The notes below the pieces were generated by a model. The model was given only the letters and a program-made list of their open reading frames with translations. It had not been told where the DNA came from and searched no databases. From Gemmatimonadaceae bacterium (GTDB lineage Bacteria > Gemmatimonadota > Gemmatimonadetes > Gemmatimonadales > Gemmatimonadaceae): a stretch of 64,000 nucleotides of DNA. Shown here piece after piece: positions 55,867-63,931 of this stretch. Position numbers and translations under genes: made by a program. Each line of letters begins with the position of its first letter. Position 1 is the first letter of the stretch. The stretch is from NCBI GenBank assembly GCA_036273715.1, contig DASUHB010000062.1, positions 1 through 64,000 on the forward strand, read 5' to 3'.

Positions 55867-57204
55867 ATGAGCGCATCCCGGACCGGAGGCGAGCACACGC
55901 TCGTCCGCGCGATCGGCGTCACCGGTCTCGCCGCCACGACGTTCAACATCATGATCGGCGGCGGCATCTTCGTGCTGCCGGCCGCGGCCGCTGCTGCGTT
56001 GGGTGAACGCGCGCCGGTGGCGTACGTCATCTGCGCCGCGGCGATGAGTCTCGTCCTCATCTGCTTTGCCGAAGCCGGCAGCCGCGTGTCGCTCACCGGT
56101 GGGCCTTACGCCTACGTCTCGTTGGCCTTCGGTCCCTTCGTCGGCTTCTTGAGCGGTGTGCTGTTGTGGGTGATGGCGGTGTTCGCGATGTCGGCGGTGA
56201 TGAGCGCGCTCGCCGGTTCCGCGGCGGTGCTATGGCCGGCGTTGTCGCAACCGGTTCCGCGCGGGCTGCTGCTCGTGGCGGTGCTGCTGCTCATCACCAC
56301 GGTGAACGTGCGCGGCGTGCGCGGCGGCGCGCGACTGGTGGAGCTCATGGCGGTGGTCAAGCTTCTGCCGCTGTTCGCGTTCGTGCTGGCCGGCGCGCTC
56401 GTCGGGCATGCGGCGGCGCCGGCGCCGGCGGCTCGGATGGGAGGCGACCTCGGAGGCACGGTCGCCATTCTCATCTTCGCGTTTGCGGGTTCGGAGAGCG
56501 CGCTCGTCCCGAGCGGCGAGGTGCGCGATCCCGCGCGCACGGTGCCGCGAGGCCTGGCCATCGCGATGATCACCGTCATGCTGCTCTACATCGCGGTGCA
56601 GGTCGTCGCGCAGCGCGTGCTCGGCGCCGGCGCCCTGGCAGCGGCGAGCGCGGCGCCGTTGTCGGCGGCCGCGGCGCGCATCGCCGGCCCGTTAGGCGCA
56701 TCCATCATCGCTGTGGCGGCGGTGCTGTCGATGTTCGGCAACGTGAGCGGCATGACGCTCGCCACGCCGCGCGCGCTCTACGCGCTCGGGCGCGATGGCT
56801 TCGTGCCGTTCTTCTCCCAGTCGTTAGCCCGCGTCCACCCGGAATTCCGCACGCCGTACGTGGCGATCGTCGTCCAGAGCACCATTATCGGTTGCCTGGC
56901 GGCGACGAACGGGTTCGTCGCGCTTGCCGTGCTGGCGAACGTCTCGGTGATCACGCTCTATCTCGTGTGCTGCGCGGCCACGATTCAGCTGCGACGCCGG
57001 GATGTACGGCAGGCAGGCGTGCCCTTTCGGATGCCGGGCGGCCGCGCCGTTCCGTACGTCGCCATCGCCGTGCTCGCCTGGATCCTCTGGCACTCGCCGG
57101 TACACCAGATGCTCGTCGTGCTGGCGGTGATCGTCGTCGCGGCGTGCCTGTTCGTCATCACTGCCCCGTATCGCCGCGCCGCGCCGCCGGTGCCCACGCC
57201 ATGA
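55867..57204 (+). CDS. APC-superfamily amino acid permease
   Basis: A 445-aa transporter with about 12 helices. Helix 1 has the APC motif (TTFNIMIGGGIFVLPAAAAA), helix 3 follows SLTGGPYAYV, and helix 6 carries LIFAFAGSESALVPSGEVRDP with the substrate-site break. The ATGA overlap with the next gene (kynureninase-like) suggests that the permease imports the substrate of that enzyme, plausibly an aromatic or kynurenine-type amino acid. Substrate not shown by sequence. Confidence 0.9.
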   Translation: MSASRTGGEHTLVRAIGVTGLAATTFNIMIGGGIFVLPAAAAAALGERAPVAYVICAAAMSLVLICFAEAGSRVSLTGGPYAYVSLAFGPFVGFLSGVLLWVMAVFAMSAVMSALAGSAAVLWPALSQPVPRGLLLVAVLLLITTVNVRGVRGGARLVELMAVVKLLPLFAFVLAGALVGHAAAPAPAARMGGDLGGTVAILIFAFAGSESALVPSGEVRDPARTVPRGLAIAMITVMLLYIAVQVVAQRVLGAGALAAASAAPLSAAAARIAGPLGASIIAVAAVLSMFGNVSGMTLATPRALYALGRDGFVPFFSQSLARVHPEFRTPYVAIVVQSTIIGCLAATNGFVALAVLANVSVITLYLVCCAATIQLRRRDVRQAGVPFRMPGGRAVPYVAIAVLAWILWHSPVHQMLVVLAVIVVAACLFVITAPYRRAAPPVPTP

Positions 57205-58391
57205 ATGATTCGCTGCTCGCCTACCGCGCCGAATTCCCGATCGTCGATCGGGTCACGTATCTCGTGTCCAACTCGCTCGGCGCGATGCCTCGCGCGGTGC
57301 CGGACCGGCTGGCCGAGTACGCCGCATCGTGGAACGAGCGCGGCGTGCGCGCCTGGGCCGACCGATGGTGGAGCATGCCGCTCACCGTCGGCGACGAGAT
57401 CGCGCCGTTGTTAGGCGCGGGACCGGGCGAGGTGGCGATGTTCCCGAACGTGACGCTCGCCCAGGCCGCCGTGCTGTCGGCGCTCGACTACACGCCGCCG
57501 CGCGACACGATCGTCATGACGGGGCTCGACTTTCCGTCGGTGCGCTACGTGTACGATCAGCTCGCGGCCCGGTTAGGCGCGCGCATCGTGAGCGTGCCCA
57601 GCGATGACGGCATCGCCATCGACGTCGAGCGGGTGCTGGCGGCGATCGACGAGCGCACACGCCTGGTGGCCGTGTCACACGTGCTCTTCCGCTCCGCGTA
57701 CATCCTGGACGTGGAGGCCGTCTGTCGCCGCGCGCACGATGCGGGAGCGCTGGTGTCGCTCGACGCTTTCCACTCCGTTGGCGTGATGCCCGTGGACGTG
57801 CGCGCGAGCGGCGTCGATTTTCTCACCGGCGGGGTGCTCAAGTGGCTGTGCGGCGGACCCGGCGGCGCGTTCCTGTATGTGTCGCCGCCCGTACGCGACA
57901 CGCTCGAGCCGGCGCTCACCGGCTGGCAGGCGCACGCGCGCCCATTCGCGTTCGAGCTCGAGATGGAGTACGGCCACGGTGCGGGCCGGTGGCTCAACGG
58001 GACGCCCGTGATTCCGGCGTTGTACGCGGCACTCGAAGGTCCGCGGATCGTGCGTCAGGCGGGCATCGAGGCCATTCGCGCCAAGAGCGTCCGACAGACC
58101 GCGCGGCTCGTGTCGCTTGCCGACGCGCACGGATGGCGCGTCAACGCCCCGCGCGACCCGGCGCGGCGCGGCGGTACCGTGGCCTTCGATGTGCCTAACG
58201 GATACGCGGTGGCGCAGGCGCTGCTCGCCCGCGACATTCTCGTCGACTATCGTCCCGAGGCCGGCATCCGCGTCGCGCCCCACTTCTATACCGACGACCG
58301 CGAGATCGACGACGCGGTGCAGGCAATGGAATCCATCCTCGAGAGCGGCGCCTGGCAGCGGTTCGCCGGCAAGAACTCGGTGGTCACGTAA
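57201..58391 (+). CDS. Class V aminotransferase-fold enzyme, kynureninase-like
   Basis: A 396-aa PLP enzyme. The PLP Lys is in LTGGVLKWLCGGPGGAFLYV, matching the kynureninase loop (K[YW]LxGGPG); the Asp that holds the PLP nitrogen is in VSLDAFHSVGVMPVD. VAVSHVLFRSAYILDVEAV and AFDVPNGYAV are also family-like. Kynureninase splits kynurenine to anthranilate and alanine; no other kynurenine-pathway gene is in the window, so a related beta-lyase or desulfurase-like reaction is possible. The ATG overlaps the permease stop. The frame above 57201 belongs to another reading of the permease gene. Confidence 0.85.
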   Translation: MNDSLLAYRAEFPIVDRVTYLVSNSLGAMPRAVPDRLAEYAASWNERGVRAWADRWWSMPLTVGDEIAPLLGAGPGEVAMFPNVTLAQAAVLSALDYTPPRDTIVMTGLDFPSVRYVYDQLAARLGARIVSVPSDDGIAIDVERVLAAIDERTRLVAVSHVLFRSAYILDVEAVCRRAHDAGALVSLDAFHSVGVMPVDVRASGVDFLTGGVLKWLCGGPGGAFLYVSPPVRDTLEPALTGWQAHARPFAFELEMEYGHGAGRWLNGTPVIPALYAALEGPRIVRQAGIEAIRAKSVRQTARLVSLADAHGWRVNAPRDPARRGGTVAFDVPNGYAVAQALLARDILVDYRPEAGIRVAPHFYTDDREIDDAVQAMESILESGAWQRFAGKNSVVT

Positions 58392-58403
58392 GGCGCGCCC
58401 GAA

Positions 58404-58811
58404 TCAGTGCAGCTGCGCCGCGCGGCTGCGGTCGATGAGCACCACCAGCACTTTCGCCACTGCCGTGAGCGTCGCGATGCGCGAATTGACCGCGTTTTCG
58501 CCGAGCTCGATGCGCGCGCGCAGGTACCAGTCGCGCGCTTCCCGCGCCGCGCCGAGCGCCAGCTCGTACGCAGGCACGCGATCGTTCCTGGACATGCGGC
58601 TGTACCCTGCCGCGATCTGGGCGCCGATGGACGCCGTTGCCGCGACCAGCCGTCCCGCGATTCCTTCCGTGACAGGATTCGCCACCAGCCGCCGCGCGTC
58701 ATGCGACGCCAGCTCGGCCACGTAGAGCGCCGCGCGATAGACGCGCAGCGACCAGATGGGATCCGTGCGGATGTCGACCGGCACGCCGCGCTCCCAGTCA
58801 TCGTACTTCAC
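58404..58811 (-). CDS. Four-helix-bundle protein (S23/avd-like)
   Basis: A 135-aa helical protein. WERGVPVDIRTDPIWSLRVY, then AGRLVAATASIGAQIAAGYS and YELALGAAREARDWYLRARI are the hallmarks of the 23S rRNA intervening-sequence (S23) family. Stand-alone copies are common and of unknown function; one relative (avd) serves diversity-generating retroelements, but no reverse transcriptase is here. The GTG at 58811 starts the conserved part (KYDDWERG) with GGAGG just before it; longer upstream frames are not conserved-looking. A long palindrome (59000-59122) lies upstream. Confidence 0.82.
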   Translation of the reverse strand: MKYDDWERGVPVDIRTDPIWSLRVYRAALYVAELASHDARRLVANPVTEGIAGRLVAATASIGAQIAAGYSRMSRNDRVPAYELALGAAREARDWYLRARIELGENAVNSRIATLTAVAKVLVVLIDRSRAAQLH

Positions 58812-58999
58812 GACCCCTCCGCCGTTGCGCTCGCGAGAATACGCGACCGCGAGACGGCGTCCCGCATCATCCGAGTGCGCGCCGCATCGGTCCATTGCTC
58901 GGCGAGCGATGATGCGCCGGGCGCGCACACGTGTGCGGTAGAGGTACAGTTTGGTCCGGTACCCGGATGAGACTCGTTGCAGGCCGGAGGGGCAGAGCG

Positions 59000-59122
59000 C
59001 TACGCTCATGAAGACGCGGACAAAACAGGACACAACGGACACGACACCAGCAACACCAACGTTGGTTTGTTGTCAGTGCTTTGTCCGTTGTGTCCTGCGT
59101 GTCCGCGTCTTCATGAGCGTAG
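59000..59122. repeat. 123-bp imperfect palindrome beside the four-helix-bundle gene
   Basis: Two arms of about 61 bp meet at CCAACGTTGG (centre 59060/59061). The outer 23 bp of each arm (CTACGCTCATGAAGACGCGG plus ACA) match exactly. After a small AAA/CG difference 16 more bp (CAGGACACAACGGACA) match, then the inner part is looser. Each arm contains the iterated GGACACAACGGACA sequence. As RNA it would fold into one very long hairpin. It lies between the four-helix-bundle gene and 59236. Stretch 58812-59235 holds no other convincing gene. Confidence 0.85.
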
Positions 59123-59165
59123 ATGCAAGCCATGAGGGAACGGCGCCCCAAAACTGAATCGGTAC

Positions 59166-59202
59166 CACGTGTGCCTCTCTCTATTGTGAGGCTGCACGCG
59201 TG
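59166..59202. terminator. Imperfect hairpin downstream of the palindrome
   Basis: CACGTGTG-CCTC (59166-59177) pairs with GAGG-CTGCACGCGTG (59188-59202) around TCTCTATTGT, with a two-base bulge. Stable by base count but without a T tract; it could be a terminator, or part of the leader of the gene at 59236. Confidence 0.35.
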
Positions 59203-59235
59203 ACAGTAGTTTGGTCCCTCTCCCCAACCACTCTT

Positions 59236-59463
59236 ATGCCGACGCCACCAAAAAAGCTCCGCAAGCACTACACGAACAATGAGCATCCGGCCGTCATTCT
59301 GCGCTTCGAGGATGGGCACGAGATCGCCGTCCCCAAGGGCACGAGCAAGTCCTTCGACGCGTACGAAGGCGAGACGGTGAAGGTGCTGGCTGTCTACGAC
59401 AAGAAGACGGGCGAGCGCGAGCTGCTCGTGACCAAGAAGGCAGGCGAATTTCCTGATGGCTGA
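59236..59463 (+). CDS. Small conserved-looking protein (75 aa)
   Basis: Starts at the ATG at 59236 (MPTPPKKLRKHYTNNEHPAV). A compact beta-rich domain follows: ILRFEDGHEIAVPKGTSKSF, then GETVKVLAVYDKKTGE and LLVTKK. It resembles a single small beta-barrel; no family recognised. The last 8 bp overlap the next gene, so translation is coupled to the beta-lactamase-like protein. The upstream frame to 59200 includes part of the hairpin and is less likely translated. Confidence 0.6.
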   Translation: MPTPPKKLRKHYTNNEHPAVILRFEDGHEIAVPKGTSKSFDAYEGETVKVLAVYDKKTGERELLVTKKAGEFPDG

Positions 59464-60412
59464 CGGCCTCGCCTTGCCGCGGTGGACGCGCGGCGCGGCG
59501 CTGGCTTTCCTGCTGCTCCTTCCTGCCTGCGCGCGCGGACAGGGCGCCGGTGGACAACTCTCCCCGGTTCGCGCCGACACCGCACTGCTTCGCCACACGC
59601 TCGATTCGCTCGCCGACGCACACCACGGTGTCGTCGGCTACAGCATCATCGACCTCGATACCGGAGACACACTCTCGCGCCGCGGCGATGAAACGTTTCC
59701 CACCGCGAGCCTGATCAAAGTCCCGATCCTCGTCACGCTCTACGATCTGGCCGCGCAGAAAAAAATCTCGCTCGATGACCCGCTCACGCTGCTCGACATC
59801 GACAAGGTGCCGGGGTCGGGATCGCTGCAGTTCATGCACGACGGAGCGACCCTCACCGTGCACGACGCGGCCTGGCTCATGGCCACCGAAAGCGACAACA
59901 CGGCCACCAACCTCCTGCTCGACCGCATCATCATCCGCCGCGTGTGGGCGAAGATGGAATCGCTCGGCCTGATGCACACGAAGGTGCACTCGAAGACGTT
60001 CCTGCGCATCTCCAGCGTGGCCATGGACAGCTCGGCCAAGTACGGGTTGGGCGTGTCCACGCCTAACGAAATGGCGCACCTGTTCGTGCTGCTGGCGCAG
60101 GGCAAAGCCGTGAATCCGTCGGCCGACTCGTCGATGCTCGACATTCTCGAGCACAACGAGGACAACACGCTGCTGCAGCGCGAGCTGGATGGCGTGCGCG
60201 CGGCGCACAAGACGGGCGCGGTCGATGACGCGCGCACGGAGTGCTCGCTCTTCTATCTCCGGTCGCGCGTGGTCGCTTGCGTGTTCACCAAGGACAACAA
60301 GGACCAACGCTGGATTCTCGACAGCGAACCGCAGCTCACGATGGCGCACATGGGCGCTGTGATCGCGCGTGCGTTCGGGCTTCGGGACAGCGCGTCCGTC
60401 GCCGGTCCGTAA
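59456..60412 (+). CDS. Exported class A beta-lactamase-like serine hydrolase
   Basis: A 318-aa protein with a signal peptide or lipobox (FLLLLPAC). Three class A landmarks are present: TASLIKVPIL (Ser-x-x-Lys), ESDNTATN (SDN loop) and AHKTGAVDDARTE (KTG). The omega-loop Glu of true beta-lactamases (E166, in ExxLN, about 36 residues after SDN) is missing; that position falls in SKTFLRISS. Without it deacylation is unlikely, so this is more probably a peptidase or a penicillin-recognising protein than a resistance enzyme. It overlaps the previous gene by 8 bp. Confidence 0.85.
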   Translation: MADGLALPRWTRGAALAFLLLLPACARGQGAGGQLSPVRADTALLRHTLDSLADAHHGVVGYSIIDLDTGDTLSRRGDETFPTASLIKVPILVTLYDLAAQKKISLDDPLTLLDIDKVPGSGSLQFMHDGATLTVHDAAWLMATESDNTATNLLLDRIIIRRVWAKMESLGLMHTKVHSKTFLRISSVAMDSSAKYGLGVSTPNEMAHLFVLLAQGKAVNPSADSSMLDILEHNEDNTLLQRELDGVRAAHKTGAVDDARTECSLFYLRSRVVACVFTKDNKDQRWILDSEPQLTMAHMGAVIARAFGLRDSASVAGP

Positions 60413-60530
60413 GGCGCAGCGGTCGACCGTCAGATCGACCGAACCGCGTGCGTCAACTCGTCCAGACATGGCACCGGAAATGCCCGGTCCGTCACCCGGC
60501 CAGCATCGAAACGTGACCGGAGGAATCTTT

Positions 60531-60947
60531 GTGAGAACCTGGGCTGCCGTCGCCACGATCGTCGCACTCGCAACTGCTCCAACCGCCGCCGCTGCGCAGT
60601 TCACCGCCGCGCTGGTGCCGGCGCACCTTCCGGCTCCGCACACGCGGCTAACGGACAACTCGCACGCTCCCACAGCGATGCCGGCCGGAACACACGTCGA
60701 TTCGTCGCTCGGCTCTTTCGATTCGACATTCTTCGACTCGTCGTCCAATTCGGTCACGCCGACCGAGAAAGGCACCACGGCGCGCGTCCGCGGCGGCTCC
60801 GCTGTACATTCCGCCGACACCTCCACCGCCGGAGACACCGTTTTCAGAGACGGCGCGTCGGCTCCGCAAACCGATTCAACGCTTCCGGCATTGGCACTCG
60901 CTGGTGTAGGTACGCTACTCGTTGGTGTTGTACTGGTCCGACGCTGA
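60531..60947 (+). CDS. Probable sortase substrate (LPALA sorting signal)
   Basis: A 138-aa exported protein. A GTG at 60531 with GGAGG 7 nt upstream starts a signal peptide (TWAAVATIVALATAPTAAAAQ). The middle is Ser/Thr/Asp-rich and disordered-looking (FDSTFFDSSSNSVTPTEKG). The C-terminus has the three-part cell-wall sorting layout: LPALA, a hydrophobic stretch (LAGVGTLLVGVVLV), then RR at the very end. The sortase gene begins one base after its stop. This strongly suggests a dedicated enzyme-substrate pair in a diderm bacterium. Confidence 0.68.
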   Translation: MRTWAAVATIVALATAPTAAAAQFTAALVPAHLPAPHTRLTDNSHAPTAMPAGTHVDSSLGSFDSTFFDSSSNSVTPTEKGTTARVRGGSAVHSADTSTAGDTVFRDGASAPQTDSTLPALALAGVGTLLVGVVLVRR

Positions 60948-60948
60948 C

Positions 60949-61536
60949 ATGCGACGTTTCTTCGGAGTCTTCTTCATCCTCGCCGGCGCGTGCTTGCTGC
61001 TCGCCGTGGGTTATGCGTACGGCGCCAGCGCCATCGCGCGCCGCCACGTGCGCGCGTCGTGGACCGCCGTCGAAGCGAACGGCTCGCTGGGCACGCCCGA
61101 CAGCGACGTTTCTCACCGCAGCTTCGCGCGCGGTGAGCCCGTTGGGCGAATCGATATTCCGTCGATCGACCTCGACGAAGTGTTCATCGAAGGCGTTGGC
61201 GACGCGCAGCTCGCGATCGCGCCCGGTCATCTTCCGCAGAGCGCGCTGCCCGGCGAGCCCGGCAACGCGGTAATCTCCGCGCACCGTGACCGGCAGTTTC
61301 ACGCGCTGGACAAACTGTCGCTCGGCGATACGATCGTCACCGAGACGTACGGTGGACGGACGACGTGGGTCATCGTGGCGCGTCGCATCGTGGAACGCGG
61401 CAAGCCCGCGTTGTTCGCGACGGTGGAACCGACGCTGACGCTCACGACGTGTTGGCCGGTGCGTTATGTGGGTCCGGCGCCGGACCGGTTGATCATCACG
61501 GCCAAGGTGCTGGAGCGGGCTCGCCGCGGCGTCTGA
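60949..61536 (+). CDS. Sortase (class D-like)
   Basis: A 195-aa membrane-anchored transpeptidase. An N-terminal helix (FFGVFFILAGACLLLAVGYA) precedes the sortase domain. The catalytic triad is visible: His in NAVISAHRD, Cys in LTLTTCWP and Arg in APDRLIITA. GRIDIPSIDLDEVFIEG is typical of class D/E. Sortases normally attach LPxTG-type proteins to peptidoglycan or each other. The ATG at 60949 follows the substrate gene's stop directly. Confidence 0.92.
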   Translation: MRRFFGVFFILAGACLLLAVGYAYGASAIARRHVRASWTAVEANGSLGTPDSDVSHRSFARGEPVGRIDIPSIDLDEVFIEGVGDAQLAIAPGHLPQSALPGEPGNAVISAHRDRQFHALDKLSLGDTIVTETYGGRTTWVIVARRIVERGKPALFATVEPTLTLTTCWPVRYVGPAPDRLIITAKVLERARRGV

Positions 61537-61582
61537 CGTCGCATCACTTCCCAAGCGGGCGGCGGCAGGGCATCGTAGCGTC

Positions 61583-62131
61583 GTGTCGAAAATCGCTCCG
61601 TCCCAGGCCGCCGGCACTCCGCCGCGCGCGCACCCGCCGTCCGGCGTCACCAGCGCCCCGCGGGTCATTCAGACGAGGAATGCCGAGGATCCGGCGCTGC
61701 GCACGTGGATCGTGCTGGCGCGCGCCTACCACACGATCGTGCGCGCCGTGTCGCGCGACGTCAGCCGCCACCGCCTAACGCTGGGACAGTTCGCGGTGAT
61801 GGAGGCCCTGTATCACAAGGGCGCGCTTCCGTTAGGCAGAGTGGGATCGCTGCTGCTCGTCACCGCGGGCAACATCACCTATGTGGTGGACCAGCTCGAA
61901 CGGCGCGGCCTCGTGCGCCGCGAGCGGCGGCACGGCGACCGCCGAGTGGTGTACGCCGCGCTCACCGCCAAGGGCAGGGCGTTCATCGACGAGATCTTCC
62001 CGTCACACGCCCGCTACATCGCCGAATTGTTCGACACGCTTCCCCCCGACGAGCAGAACCAGCTCCGTCGCCTGCTCAAAAAAGTCGGCTTCGCCGTGGC
62101 CGAGCTCGAGGGCGACGGGAAATCCGACTGA
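61583..62131 (+). CDS. MarR-family transcription regulator
   Basis: A 182-aa winged-helix repressor. The helix-turn-helix and wing are readable: TLGQFAVMEALYHKGALPLG, GRVGSLLLVTAGNITYVVDQ, LERRGLVRRERRHGDRRVVY. The N-terminal 40 residues are Pro/Ala-rich and unstructured; the start is a GTG at 61583 (a later start within that tail is possible). Ligand and target are unknown. Two GCCTAAC/GTTAGGC motifs lie within 60 bp of each other inside it. Confidence 0.9.
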   Translation: MSKIAPSQAAGTPPRAHPPSGVTSAPRVIQTRNAEDPALRTWIVLARAYHTIVRAVSRDVSRHRLTLGQFAVMEALYHKGALPLGRVGSLLLVTAGNITYVVDQLERRGLVRRERRHGDRRVVYAALTAKGRAFIDEIFPSHARYIAELFDTLPPDEQNQLRRLLKKVGFAVAELEGDGKSD

Positions 62132-62132
62132 T

Positions 62133-62258
62133 CTACAGTGCGCGCCGCACGAAGAAGACGCCGAGTGCAATGAGCACGGCTGCCAGGATGACGACCTGCA
62201 CGCCGTTCCGCTCTCCCGCTGCCGGGGGATCTGCTTGCTGTTCGGTCTCGTCGCTCAC
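62133..62258 (-). CDS. Small tail-anchored membrane protein (41 aa)
   Basis: Reading leftwards from a GTG at 62258 (GGAG 6 nt before it) the product is SDETEQQADPPAAGERNG followed by a hydrophobic tail (VQVVILAAVLIALGVFFV) and RRAL. A polar head with one C-terminal helix is typical of small membrane regulators. It is divergent from the peptidase gene and ends one base past the MarR gene stop on the other strand. Modest support. Confidence 0.45.
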   Translation of the reverse strand: MSDETEQQADPPAAGERNGVQVVILAAVLIALGVFFVRRAL

Positions 62259-62301
62259 GATGCTCTCCACGTTGATGCACAACTCTCTGGATTCACGTCT
62301 C

Positions 62302-63921
62302 ATGCGCTTCGTCGCTGCCTTCGCGCTTGCCATTGCCGCCGCCGCCCCGGCCGCCGCCCAACGGATCACGCCCAACGAGATCGACGGCGATCTCCGCTTC
62401 CTCGCATCCGATCTGCTCGAGGGCCGCGCGCCGGCCACGCGAGGCGGCGAGCTGGCCACCGCGTACATCGCGTCGCAGCTGCGGTCAGCCGGGATCGAGC
62501 CCGCGGTGAACGGATCCTACTTTCAACGTGTCCCGATCGACGTCGTCACTGTCGACTCGTCGTCGATGCGCGTGACGGCGTCCGGCAAAGCCGCGGGACA
62601 ACTCCGATTTCCCGATGACGTCGTCATCTGGGCCGGGTCCGCCGTCCCGTCGAGCGCCGCGCACGCCGAAATCGTGTTCGCCGGATACGGCGTCACGTCG
62701 CCCGAATACAAGTGGGACGACTTCAAGGACGTGGATGTCAAAGGCAAGATCCTGCTCGTGCTGGTGAACGACCCGCCCGCCACGGCGAAAGAGCCCACGT
62801 TGTTCGGCGGAAAGGCCATGACCTACTATGGGCGGTGGACGTACAAGTTCGAGGAAGCGGAGCGGCGTGGGGCGGTTGGCGCACTCGTCGTGCACACGAC
62901 GGCCACGGCGAGCTATCCGTGGCACACGGTGATCGCGTCGTGGGCGACCCCGCAGCGGATGCTGCCGCGCGATGCGTCGGCGCCGCCTCCGTTAGGCTTT
63001 CGGGGCTGGATCACCGACTCGGCCGCCACGGCGCTGCTCGCCCACGCCGGCCTCGACCTGGCGGCGCTGCGCAGGCAGGCGGACACGCGAGCGTTTCGCC
63101 CGGTGAACACCGGCATTACGCTCGATGTCGCCTTCAAGAGCACCGTGCAGCATCTCGAGAGCAAGAACGTCGTCGGCGTGATCCGCGGACGCGGCAAATC
63201 GCTCGCACACCAGTACGTGGCGCTCAGCGCGCACTGGGATCACTTCGGCATCGGTCCCAAGGTGGACGGAGACTCGATTTACAACGGCGCCGTAGACAAC
63301 GCGTCGGGCGTGTCGACGCTGCTCGCCGTCGCACGCGCGGCAGCGCACGCACCACCGATGCGCCGGTCGCTGGTGTTCGTGTTCGTGACTGCTGAAGAGG
63401 CCGGACTGCTCGGCTCCCAGTGGTTCGCCGAGCATCCGACGATGCGCGACGGCGACATCGTCGCCGACCTCAACATGGATGTCGTGACCGTGCTGGGACG
63501 GGTGCGCGACCTCAACGTGCTCGGCGCCGACAAATCGACGCTCGGGCCGATGCTGGCGCACCTGATCGCGCCTAACGGACTGCGGATCGATCCCGATGCG
63601 CATCCCGAAGCCGGGCATTTCTATCGGTCGGATCACTTCTCGTTCGCCAAGGCCGGCATCCCCGCGGTATCGATCGGCGCGGGCACCGATTATGTCGGAC
63701 GGCCGAAAGGCTGGGGCGTGCAGCAGGAGGACGATTACACCGCGCATCGCTATCATCAGCCGGCGGACAACTACAGTCCCGATTTCGATCTGAGCGGCGC
63801 CGCGCAGATCGGCGACATCGTGCTGCGCTTCGCCACCGCGCTCGCCAACTCGCCGGTGCTTCCGTCGTGGAACGCCAACGCCGAGTTCAAGGCGGACAAG
63901 CCGCGGACGCTGCCGGAATGA
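62302..63921 (+). CDS. Secreted M28-family zinc peptidase
   Basis: A 539-aa exported aminopeptidase-like enzyme. Signal peptide FVAAFALAIAAAAPAAAQ after the ATG at 62302 (an ATG at 62263 would add 13 residues). A PA domain insert (KILLVLVNDPPATAKEPTLF, GAVGALVVHTTA) precedes the catalytic part. Zinc ligands and catalytic Glu are in LSAHWDHFGIG, VDNASGVSTLL, TAEEAGLLGSQ, ADLNMDVVT, and the distal His in AHRYHQPADNY. Probably releases N-terminal amino acids from peptides outside the cytoplasm. Confidence 0.92.
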   Translation: MRFVAAFALAIAAAAPAAAQRITPNEIDGDLRFLASDLLEGRAPATRGGELATAYIASQLRSAGIEPAVNGSYFQRVPIDVVTVDSSSMRVTASGKAAGQLRFPDDVVIWAGSAVPSSAAHAEIVFAGYGVTSPEYKWDDFKDVDVKGKILLVLVNDPPATAKEPTLFGGKAMTYYGRWTYKFEEAERRGAVGALVVHTTATASYPWHTVIASWATPQRMLPRDASAPPPLGFRGWITDSAATALLAHAGLDLAALRRQADTRAFRPVNTGITLDVAFKSTVQHLESKNVVGVIRGRGKSLAHQYVALSAHWDHFGIGPKVDGDSIYNGAVDNASGVSTLLAVARAAAHAPPMRRSLVFVFVTAEEAGLLGSQWFAEHPTMRDGDIVADLNMDVVTVLGRVRDLNVLGADKSTLGPMLAHLIAPNGLRIDPDAHPEAGHFYRSDHFSFAKAGIPAVSIGAGTDYVGRPKGWGVQQEDDYTAHRYHQPADNYSPDFDLSGAAQIGDIVLRFATALANSPVLPSWNANAEFKADKPRTLPE

Positions 63922-63931
63922 TCGTACGCTG

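Noticed and set aside
56166-57200. Long frame running into the kynureninase-like gene from upstream
   Set aside because: The upstream part is another reading of the permease gene; the enzyme starts at the ATG at 57201.
58404-59122. Diversity-generating retroelement (four-helix protein as avd)
   Set aside because: No reverse transcriptase, template repeat or variable repeat was found nearby.
59456-60412. Antibiotic-resistance beta-lactamase
   Set aside because: Lacks the deacylating Glu of the omega loop, so a resistance role is not supported.
61705-62301. Upstream extension of the M28 peptidase frame
   Set aside because: Overlaps the MarR gene and is Arg/Ala-rich without pattern; a signal peptide starts at 62302.
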